Source: CAXBCP01 sp963977005 (lineage in GTDB: Bacteria > Pseudomonadota > Alphaproteobacteria > MPNO01 > UBA830). From it: a stretch of DNA of 64,000 bases. Below the pieces are notes generated by a model that saw nothing but the letters and a program-made list of their open reading frames with translations, ran no database searches and was not told the origin of the DNA. Positions 42,052-49,151 of the stretch are shown in pieces. The DNA lies in assembly GCA_963977005.1 (NCBI GenBank), contig CAXBMQ010000010.1:92219-156218 (forward strand), in the 5' to 3' direction. Positions within the stretch are counted from its first letter, which is position 1; every line of letters begins with the position of its first letter. The position numbers and the translations under genes are program-made.

Positions 42052-43866
42052 TTGATCGGTTTATCGGCAATGATTTCACACGACGAACAGGGTTCTGCAG
42101 AGAATGCCGGCAAGGACCTCCCGCTGATTGGAGGCACGATTGCCGTCGCAGTCTGTGCCGGGCTCAGCGGCGCGTTTTTCGCCACGCTGCCACACCTGTC
42201 AGGCGCACTGGCCGTCGGCGCAGTCTCCCTGCTCTGCGGCGTGCTATGGCGCGTCAAAATCGTATTACGCGCCGCCCACCGGCGAACCGGGAGCGCCGAA
42301 ACAAGCACACCCGATAAGGACTGGGACCCCATAACCCACACCCACCTTCAGGGCGTCGTAGACAGTATCTCCGACGGTTTCGTCCTTTGGGACAAGGATA
42401 ACCGGCTCGTGATGCACAATCGCCAGACAACGCGTCGCGACTGGCCACACGCGACCACGGGAATGCCGTTCGACCGATACGTCGCGGAAATCTTCCCGCT
42501 GCTGGACGAACGAACAACCGGCGGTGACCTGCAGAAATGGCTCGAAGAACGCCGACAGTGGTTTTCAGAAGCCCATCATTCCCACGAAGTTCTCGCCAAG
42601 GACGGTACCTGGTCGCTGCTCACAGAACGCCGAACGCCGGACGGCGGCACGGTCACGACCTACACCGACATCACCGAGGCAAAAAACAGCGAGCGCATAC
42701 TGGCGCTCAGCGAGAGACGACTCGCGCACGCCCAGACGCTGGCACGCATCGGCATTTTCGAATGGGATGCAAAAGGGTCTGACATGTTCTGGTCGGATAT
42801 CATGTACGACATCGTCGGCCTGCCCAAGGATTCGCCGCCCCTCGACTTTTCCCAGTATCTGCTCCTTGTCCAGCCCTCGAGCCGCGATCTTGTGCGTTCC
42901 ACTTTTCGGCGTCTCTTGTCGTCCGGCGGAAAGTACAATCAGGAATACGAAATCGTCCGACCCGACGGCGAGGTTCGCGCGGTGCGCGCAGAGGCCGAGG
43001 CGGTTCTGGACGAAGACGGCTCGGTCATACGTATTCTCGGCTCGGTCCACGACCAAACATCGGCAAAACGGATCGAATCCGCTTTGCGCGAGGCGAAAGA
43101 AGCCGCCGTCGCCGCCAACAACGCCAAATCCGAATTTCTCGCGAATGTCAGCCACGAATTGCGCACCCCGCTGAACGCCGTGATCGGCTTCTCGGAGGTA
43201 ATGATCCAGGAAGTCTTCGGACCGATCGGCAGCGACAGGTATCGGGACTACGCCAGCGACATCTGCCAGAGCGGGCGGCACCTCCTGGGCGTGATCAACG
43301 ACCTGCTCGACTATTCCAAGCTCGAAGCTGGCCGCACCGAACTCCATATCGAAGAAATCTCCCCTGCAGCGATTGTCGATAAATGCATTCGGATGATGCG
43401 GCAACGGGCAGAAGCGGAGAATATCCGGCTGCTGAGCGATACTGGCGATGCGGCGGATGCCGTCGTTCACGGCGACGACCGCAAAATCACACAGGTGATC
43501 CTCAATCTCCTGAGCAATGCGATCAAATTCACGTCCGCCGGCGACGCGATCAGCTTATCCGTCCGCCGGGCCGGCGGGGACGTCGAAATCGTCGTCGCCG
43601 ATCCCGGGATCGGAATGTCCGAGACGGATATCGCGCTTGCCCTGGCGCCCTTTGGCCAGGTCGACAGCTCGCTCAACCGCGAACTCTCCGGCACGGGACT
43701 TGGCCTGCCCCTCTCGAAATCGCTGATCGAACTGCACGGCGGCACGATGAAGCTGGAAAGTGCGCCCGGCAAGGGAACAACCGTCACCGTTCGCCTGTTG
43801 CGCGACGGCGCCGAAAGCAAGAATCGACCGCCCCTGCGCCTTGTCTCGGGAGGACAGGCCAGCTAG
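42052..43866 (+). CDS. PAS-domain sensor histidine kinase
   Basis: A 604-residue kinase. TTG 42052 follows GGAAGGG; ATG 42070 is an alternative. Two hydrophobic helices (about residues 25-67) suggest a membrane anchor without a large periplasmic part. A PAS domain spans about 95-210 (SISDGFVLWDKDN), a second about 225-340 with a PAC-type end. The phospho-acceptor is in FLANVSHELRTPLNAVIGFSE; ATP-binding N, G1 and G2 boxes are NLLSNAIKFT, DPGIGM and GTGLGLPL. There is no receiver domain and no response regulator beside it. Confidence 0.93.
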   Translation: MIGLSAMISHDEQGSAENAGKDLPLIGGTIAVAVCAGLSGAFFATLPHLSGALAVGAVSLLCGVLWRVKIVLRAAHRRTGSAETSTPDKDWDPITHTHLQGVVDSISDGFVLWDKDNRLVMHNRQTTRRDWPHATTGMPFDRYVAEIFPLLDERTTGGDLQKWLEERRQWFSEAHHSHEVLAKDGTWSLLTERRTPDGGTVTTYTDITEAKNSERILALSERRLAHAQTLARIGIFEWDAKGSDMFWSDIMYDIVGLPKDSPPLDFSQYLLLVQPSSRDLVRSTFRRLLSSGGKYNQEYEIVRPDGEVRAVRAEAEAVLDEDGSVIRILGSVHDQTSAKRIESALREAKEAAVAANNAKSEFLANVSHELRTPLNAVIGFSEVMIQEVFGPIGSDRYRDYASDICQSGRHLLGVINDLLDYSKLEAGRTELHIEEISPAAIVDKCIRMMRQRAEAENIRLLSDTGDAADAVVHGDDRKITQVILNLLSNAIKFTSAGDAISLSVRRAGGDVEIVVADPGIGMSETDIALALAPFGQVDSSLNRELSGTGLGLPLSKSLIELHGGTMKLESAPGKGTTVTVRLLRDGAESKNRPPLRLVSGGQAS

Positions 43867-43901
43867 AAGCGACTGTCCCTGAAACGATCCGGTTTGATTC
43901 G

Positions 43902-44345
43902 ATGCCGTCGCACCATATTCCCGCCAAAGCCTTCACCACTACCCGGGAAATACGGTTTTCCGATTCAGATCCGGCGGGGATCGTCTTCTATGCCGAGTTC
44001 TTCCGCATGTTCAACGACCTTTTCGAGGATTGGCTGGTCAAACGGCTGGGGATCGATTTCGCGTATCAGTTCGAAACGGAACAGCGCATGTTTCCGCTGG
44101 TGCATGTCGAGGTCGATTTCAGGGAAGCCCGCCGGATGGGCCAGAAAATGGACATGACCCTGATCCTCAACCGGCTGGGACGTTCGTCGATCGGCTATGA
44201 CATCGTGTGCCACGATGACGGGCTGGAAATTCTTCACGCCCGGTTTGTGACCTGCGTCGCATCCAAAAAGACAATGGAAACGATCGAGATACCGGCAGAT
44301 ATCCGGGCGCGCATGGAGGAATATCTGGCCTCCTGCAACGCCTAG
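43902..44345 (+). CDS. Acyl-CoA thioesterase, YbgC/4HBT type
   Basis: A 147-residue hotdog protein. ATG 43902 is in frame with a much longer overlap frame inside the kinase gene, which I do not accept. The SDSDPAGIVFYAEFFRMFND motif carries the catalytic Asp of this family. It is 35 bases after the kinase stop; the stop overlaps the convergent MarR gene by four bases. The substrate is probably a short or aromatic acyl-CoA. Confidence 0.85.
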   Translation: MPSHHIPAKAFTTTREIRFSDSDPAGIVFYAEFFRMFNDLFEDWLVKRLGIDFAYQFETEQRMFPLVHVEVDFREARRMGQKMDMTLILNRLGRSSIGYDIVCHDDGLEILHARFVTCVASKKTMETIEIPADIRARMEEYLASCNA

Positions 44346-44911
44346 CTCGTTGGCGAGAAATCCGCGCAGATTTTGTCGAGTTCGAACGAATTGAAGAGTT
44401 GGCCGGAAACACCGCAACGGCAGCCAACGGAATTCGTCTCGGAACATGCCTCGGGTCGATAGTGCATGCATTCCAGACACGGACCGAATTCCGGAATGTT
44501 CTGATGCTTCTGCACAATGCCGACGAGGCGTTCGAGCCCCGCGACGACCCCGAGTTGCTCGACCTCCGAACACGGGGACAGCGCGTCGTGTATCCGCCCA
44601 AGCGGGTCTTTCTCGACAAGTTCGCGGCCGGCCGGGGTCACCGAAATTTCCACGGCCCGGCGATCGTCTGCCTTCCGCATCCGCCTGATCAACCCTTTGT
44701 TCTCGAGCGCCTTTAACGTCTGCGAGACAGTCCCCTTTGTGGACCCCATAAAATCTGCGAGCGTTCCCGGCGAACAACTGTTGCGATTTGCCCTGGCAAC
44801 GAAACGAAGCGCCTCCCACTGAGCGGGGTTGAGGCCTTCGGCGAATTGCAGCGAATGCGCAATCCGGCTGAGGCGGTCGACGAGTTCCACTATCTTTGCA
44901 CGTTCGGGCAT
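44342..44911 (-). CDS. MarR family regulator with cysteine-rich C-terminus
   Basis: A 189-residue protein. ATG 44911 is used; a GTG two codons earlier is possible. The winged helix is NRNSCSPGTLADFMGSTKGTVSQTLKALENKGLIRR with the wing ADDRRAVEISVT. The C-terminal 45 residues hold a cluster PCLECMHYRPEACSETNSVGCRCG plus one more Cys near residue 182, the kind of arrangement that can bind iron-sulfur or zinc. It converges on the thioesterase gene. The signal is unknown; redox or metal sensing is a guess from the cysteines. Confidence 0.85.
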   Translation of the reverse strand: MPERAKIVELVDRLSRIAHSLQFAEGLNPAQWEALRFVARANRNSCSPGTLADFMGSTKGTVSQTLKALENKGLIRRMRKADDRRAVEISVTPAGRELVEKDPLGRIHDALSPCSEVEQLGVVAGLERLVGIVQKHQNIPEFGPCLECMHYRPEACSETNSVGCRCGVSGQLFNSFELDKICADFSPTS

Positions 44912-45029
44912 CCGCACTCATCCAGACTAATTGCCGGTTTTCGCCGGTCGGGGCACTTCCGCGAAATCTATCGCAGGAACGGTCGCGTAACAGGTTTGAA
45001 TAACATAGATCGGGACGGGCCAAAAACAA

Positions 45030-45087
45030 TATCGAGTCGAAAATAACTTGAATTCGGGCCACTTATCCCAATATTATCGACTCGATA
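45030..45087. promoter_or_regulatory. Sigma-32-type promoter inside an inverted repeat, before rpoH
   Basis: CTTGAA (45047-45052) and CCCAATAT (45067-45074), 14 bases apart, fit a heat-shock sigma promoter facing rpoH. The same stretch also reads as TTGAAT-N18-TATTAT for sigma-70. It is enclosed by TATCGAGTCGA (45030-45040) and its exact reverse complement TCGACTCGATA (45077-45087), 36 bases apart. Confidence 0.6.
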
Positions 45088-45148
45088 CAAAGACGGCTTT
45101 CACCTCTGCGATCCGTGTGAAAGGCAAATCTTCAGGAAGGATGGTCCC

Positions 45149-46024
45149 ATGGCTGTTGCAAACGGAAATTACCCTGACAAGAACGATCGCCGTTACATCT
45201 CGGCCGCGATGGACGCCCCGATGCTCGAACGCGAGTATGAGGTCGAACTGGCGCGGCGCTGGAGAGACGAAGAGGATGCCGATGCGCTGCACGAAATCAT
45301 CGAGGCGCATATCCGGCTTGTCGTGCGCATCGCGTCGAAATTCAAGGGGTACGGTCTTCCGATCGGCGACCTGATCCAGGAAGGCAACCGGGGCTTGCTC
45401 GAAGCGGCCAACCGCTTCGACCCCGATCGCAACGTCCGTTATTCCACATATGCCACATGGTGGATTCTCGCCGCAATGCAGGAATACATCGTGCGTAATT
45501 CGTCGATCGTCCGGATCGGGACAACGCCGGCCCAGAAAAGCCTTTTCTTCAACCTCCGGAAACTGCGCGCCAAGCTCACCGACAACCTCGCTGCACGGAT
45601 GACCGAGGAAGAGCGCGAAATGATTGCGTCGGAACTCGGTGTTCCCCTCGCTGCGGTGGAGCGGATGGAATCCCATTTTTCGCGGCCCGACCAGTCGCTA
45701 AACGCGACCGTGGGCGAAAGCGACTCCGATGAATTCGTCGACCTTCTGTCGGACGACTCCCCCACGCCGGAGGCGATTGTCGGTAATCTGATCGACAGCG
45801 AGACGCGCGCCAAGTGGATTACCGATGCGATGGAACACCTGACACCGCGGGAACGCGAAGTGATTACCCGTCGCTTTCTGAAGGACGACAAAATTACCCT
45901 TGCCGAAATTGGCGAAACGTTCGGTGTAACGAAAGAGCGGATCCGTCAGATCGAAGGCAAGGCGCTGTCCAAACTGCGCGAAGCCCTTCAGGACAAGGTT
46001 ACCGACGTGGGACTGCTCAACTGA
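45149..46024 (+). CDS. rpoH: RNA polymerase sigma-32 factor
   Basis: A 291-residue heat-shock sigma factor. Region 2 is AHIRLVVRIASKFKGYGLPIGDLIQEGNRGLLEAANRF with the -10-binding YSTYATWWILAAMQEY; the RpoH box is QKSLFFNLRKLRAKL; region 4 ends TLAEIGETFGVTKERIRQIEGKALSKLR. ATG 45149 has AGGAAGG upstream. Length is normal. A strong terminator follows. Regulation likely includes the promoter at 45047-45074. Confidence 0.97.
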   Translation: MAVANGNYPDKNDRRYISAAMDAPMLEREYEVELARRWRDEEDADALHEIIEAHIRLVVRIASKFKGYGLPIGDLIQEGNRGLLEAANRFDPDRNVRYSTYATWWILAAMQEYIVRNSSIVRIGTTPAQKSLFFNLRKLRAKLTDNLAARMTEEEREMIASELGVPLAAVERMESHFSRPDQSLNATVGESDSDEFVDLLSDDSPTPEAIVGNLIDSETRAKWITDAMEHLTPREREVITRRFLKDDKITLAEIGETFGVTKERIRQIEGKALSKLREALQDKVTDVGLLN

Positions 46025-46045
46025 TCGACCGGTTACGGTGAATCG

Positions 46046-46081
46046 AAAAAAGCGGCGCTTACAAAGCGCCGCTTTTTTTTA
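46046..46081. terminator. Bidirectional terminator between rpoH and the LdtR-like gene
   Basis: AGCGGCGCT (46051-46059) and AGCGCCGCT (46065-46073) form a stem around TACAA, with six A before and eight T after. It is 21 bases past the rpoH stop and 14 bases below the stop of the convergent gene. Confidence 0.9.
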
Positions 46082-46094
46082 GTCTTCGATGATA

Positions 46095-46577
46095 TCAGCC
46101 GAAAGCGGGGTTTGCCGCGGGCGCGGGGCGGGCGCCGTATCGCAGGTCTTCGGTCCAGAACCGCTCAAGCGACAGCAACGATGCATTGACCGCTTTCAGT
46201 TCTTCAGCCAACGGGCTGTCGGCAAGCTGAGTGGTATGGCGCTCGTGCAGGCCGGCGATAAGCTCGCAGACCTCCAGTCCCTTCTGGGACACCCGAACGC
46301 GGACCGAGCGACGATCATGCGGCGAACGCTCCTGCTCAAGGTATTCGTTCTCGACCATCTTCTTCACATTATAGGAAACGTTGGATCCGAGGTAATAGCC
46401 GCGGTTGGTAAGCTCGCCCACGGTCAGTTCCTCCTTGCCGATATTCGACAGGATGAGGGCCTGGATATTATTGATATCGACGACACCGGTTCGATCCAGT
46501 TCTACCTTGATAACTTCAAGAAACTGGCGATGGAGCCTTTCGATAAGGCGGATAGTCTCGAAATATGATTCTTTCAC
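46095..46577 (-). CDS. LdtR-like MarR family regulator
   Basis: A 160-residue regulator. It starts at GTG 46577. The sequence FLEVIKVELDRTGVVDINNIQALILSNIGKEELTVGELTNRGYYLGSNVSYNVKKMVENEYLEQERSPHDRRS matches LdtR, which in Liberibacter and Sinorhizobium activates an L,D-transpeptidase gene and stress tolerance. No transpeptidase gene is next to it here. It may respond to small phenolic ligands, as shown for LdtR. C-terminal tail is Pro/Ala rich. Confidence 0.82.
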   Translation of the reverse strand: MKESYFETIRLIERLHRQFLEVIKVELDRTGVVDINNIQALILSNIGKEELTVGELTNRGYYLGSNVSYNVKKMVENEYLEQERSPHDRRSVRVRVSQKGLEVCELIAGLHERHTTQLADSPLAEELKAVNASLLSLERFWTEDLRYGARPAPAANPAFG

Positions 46578-46831
46578 CGGTTCAATCCTTTGGAACAGGC
46601 GTGATGGGACAAAACTTCGAGATTAAAATGTCATGTAAGCCTTAATTTTTATTTAAATTGTAGGAACCCCGAAACCGGCGCCACAACCGCCCGGCCGATA
46701 TATAACTCATGGCGTGCGCCCGCCATGTGCGACAACGGTTGATAGGATCGACAAACACGGGCACAAAGCCGCTCTGGGATAAGTTCGGGAAACGGTCGCA
46801 CCAACGCGGCACCTGATTGAAAGGAAATACC
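46578..46831. promoter_or_regulatory. Leader region before metY with a small hairpin
   Basis: 254 bases between the divergent LdtR-like gene and metY. CATGGCG (46708-46714) and CGCCATG (46721-46727) form a 7-bp stem around TGCGCC. TTAATTTTTATTTAA (46642-46656) has TTAA-N7-TTAA spacing but is too AT-rich to trust. I see no SAM riboswitch that I can name. Confidence 0.35.
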
Positions 46832-48127
46832 ATGGGTACGGACAGCAAAAATCCGGAAACGATTGCTCTGCACGCCGGCTGGCGGAGCGACGATGCGACA
46901 ACGGCGGTCGCGGTGCCGATCTATCAGACCACGTCCTACCAGTTCAACAGCACCGAACATGCGGCGAACCTGTTCGGCCTTGCCGAAATGGGAAATATCT
47001 ACACGCGGATCATGAACCCGACGAACGATGTGCTGGAACAGCGCATTGCGGCGCTTGAAGGCGGCGCGGCAGCGCTTTCCGTCGCCTCGGGTCAGGCCGC
47101 CTCCGCAATGGCGGTCCAGAACATCACACGCGCCGGCGATAATTTCGTGGCCTCGACCGACCTGTATGGCGGCACCTGGAACCTGTTCGCCAATACGATG
47201 AAAGACATGGGCATCGAATGCCGTTTCGTCGATCCGTCGGACCCGCAGGCATTCGCCAACGCGACCGACGACCGGACCCGGTGCTACTACGCCGAAACGC
47301 TACCCAATCCGAAGCTGAAAGTCTTCCCGATCAAGGAAGTCGCGGAAATCGGTCGCAATCTGGGTGTCCCGCTGATCATGGACAATACGGCTGCGCCGAT
47401 CCTTTGCCGTCCGTTCGATCATGGCGCGGCGGTGGTCATGTATTCGACAACAAAGTTTATCGGCGGTCACGGCACGTCGATCGGCGGCATGATCGTCGAT
47501 GGCGGAAATTTCGACTGGGAAGCGAACAAGGATCGGTTCCCGATGCTGAACGAACCCGACCCCAGCTATCACGGCGCCGTCTGGACCGAAGCGGTCAAAC
47601 CGATGGGGCCGGTTGCCTATATCATCAAGGCACGGGTCACGCTGCTGCGCGACATGGGCGCGGCCATGAGCCCGTTCAACGCGTTCCAGTTTATCCAGGG
47701 GCTTGAAACCCTGCCGCTCCGCATGCGGGCCCATTGCGAGAACGCGACCGCGGTCGCCGCCTATCTGTCAAAGCACGACAAGGTCGATCACGTGATTCAT
47801 CCGAGCGTGATGGACGGCGAAGACCGCCGCCGGGCAGATGCCGTAATGTCGGGTGGCTATGGCGGACTGGTCGGGTTCGATTTCGGCGAAGGCGGTAAAG
47901 CTGCCGGGCAGAAATTCATCGATTCCCTCAAACTGTTCTATCACGTCGCCAATATCGGCGATGCCCGCAGCCTCGCGATCCATCCGGCGACGACAACCCA
48001 TTCGCAGCTGTCCGCTGAGGAACAGCTCCAGACCGGGGTCACGGACGGGTATGTCCGTCTGTCGGTCGGCATCGAGCATATCGACGATATCATCGCCGAT
48101 CTCGATCAGGCACTCGCGGCGGTCTAG
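46832..48127 (+). CDS. metY: O-acetylhomoserine sulfhydrylase (PLP, Cys/Met metabolism)
   Basis: A 431-residue gamma-family PLP enzyme that makes homocysteine from O-acetyl- (or O-succinyl-) homoserine and sulfide. ATG 46832 has AAAGGAA upstream. Marks: PIYQTTSYQF, YTRIMNPTND, the PLP lysine in YSTTKFIGGHG, and HPATTTHSQLSAEEQ, which is typical of sulfhydrylases rather than cystathionine lyases. Length is normal. It is followed 11 bases later by hemB. Confidence 0.9.
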   Translation: MGTDSKNPETIALHAGWRSDDATTAVAVPIYQTTSYQFNSTEHAANLFGLAEMGNIYTRIMNPTNDVLEQRIAALEGGAAALSVASGQAASAMAVQNITRAGDNFVASTDLYGGTWNLFANTMKDMGIECRFVDPSDPQAFANATDDRTRCYYAETLPNPKLKVFPIKEVAEIGRNLGVPLIMDNTAAPILCRPFDHGAAVVMYSTTKFIGGHGTSIGGMIVDGGNFDWEANKDRFPMLNEPDPSYHGAVWTEAVKPMGPVAYIIKARVTLLRDMGAAMSPFNAFQFIQGLETLPLRMRAHCENATAVAAYLSKHDKVDHVIHPSVMDGEDRRRADAVMSGGYGGLVGFDFGEGGKAAGQKFIDSLKLFYHVANIGDARSLAIHPATTTHSQLSAEEQLQTGVTDGYVRLSVGIEHIDDIIADLDQALAAV

Positions 48128-48137
48128 GAGACGTGCG

Positions 48138-49151
48138 ATGACAGGCGGCGATTACAGTCTCGGGAAATTCCCGACAACCCGGATGCGGCGGAACCGGCGG
48201 GACGACTGGAATCGCCGCCTGGTCGCAGAGAACGTACTGACACCGTCCGATTTCATCTGGCCGGTCTTTGTTCATGACGCGCCGGAAGCGCGGCTCGATA
48301 TCCCGTCCCTGCCCGGCATCCAGCGCCACTCGATCGATGCGCTGGTCGACGAGGCCGGCAGGGCAGCGGAACTCGGCATTCCGGTTATCGCGGTATTTCC
48401 CGCAACCGATCCGGCGTTGAAGGACGCCGAGGGAACGGAATCGGTGAACCCGGATAATCTGATCTGCCGGGCGGTCCGCGCCATCAAGGACGCAAAGCTC
48501 GATATAGGCGTGATGTGCGACGTCGCGCTCGACCCGTTTACCGATCATGGCCATGACGGCCTGCTCCGCGACGGCTACGTCGTCAACGACGAGACGCTGG
48601 ACGTTCTCACACGTCAGGCCGTTAATCAGGCCAATGCGGGGTGCGATGTCATTTCCCCGTCGGACATGATGGACGGGCGCGTCGGCGCGATCCGGACCGC
48701 GCTGGACGAGGCCGGCCACGATGCGGTGCGCATCATTGCCTATAGCGCGAAATATGCATCCGCGCTGTACGGTCCGTTCCGCGACGCCGTCGGCTCGGCC
48801 GCGAATCTCGCGGGGGGCGACAAGAAAACCTACCAGATGGACCCTGCCAATACCGACGAAGCGCTGCGCGAAGTTGCCATGGATATCGCCGAGGGTGCCG
48901 ACATGGTGATGGTCAAGCCGGGGCTTTTCTATCTCGACATCGTGCGCCGGGTAAAAGACACCTTCGGCTTGCCGACATTCGCGTATCAGGTGTCCGGCGA
49001 ATACGCGATGATGAAGGGCGCCGCGCTGAATGGCTGGCTCGACTGGGACCGGGTCATCGTCGAAAGCCTGCTCGCGTTCAAACGGGCCGGCGCCGACGGT
49101 GTTCTGAGCTATGCCGCCGTCGAAGTCGCCGAACGCCTCAGATCCGGCTGA
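48138..49151 (+). CDS. hemB: Delta-aminolevulinic acid dehydratase (porphobilinogen synthase)
   Basis: A 337-residue enzyme that joins two aminolevulinates. AGGAG at 48126-48130 fits ATG 48138. The Schiff-base lysines are in YSAKYAS and MVMVKPG. The metal-site segment reads DVALDPFTDHGHDG, without the cysteines of zinc-type enzymes, so this is the Mg/K-type form common in alphaproteobacteria. The stop is directly next to the stop of the convergent protease gene. Confidence 0.95.
   Translation: MTGGDYSLGKFPTTRMRRNRRDDWNRRLVAENVLTPSDFIWPVFVHDAPEARLDIPSLPGIQRHSIDALVDEAGRAAELGIPVIAVFPATDPALKDAEGTESVNPDNLICRAVRAIKDAKLDIGVMCDVALDPFTDHGHDGLLRDGYVVNDETLDVLTRQAVNQANAGCDVISPSDMMDGRVGAIRTALDEAGHDAVRIIAYSAKYASALYGPFRDAVGSAANLAGGDKKTYQMDPANTDEALREVAMDIAEGADMVMVKPGLFYLDIVRRVKDTFGLPTFAYQVSGEYAMMKGAALNGWLDWDRVIVESLLAFKRAGADGVLSYAAVEVAERLRSG

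Noticed and set aside
46642..46656. TTAA-N7-TTAA match before metY
   Set aside because: The stretch is nearly all A/T, so a chance match is likely; no GANTC or palindrome.
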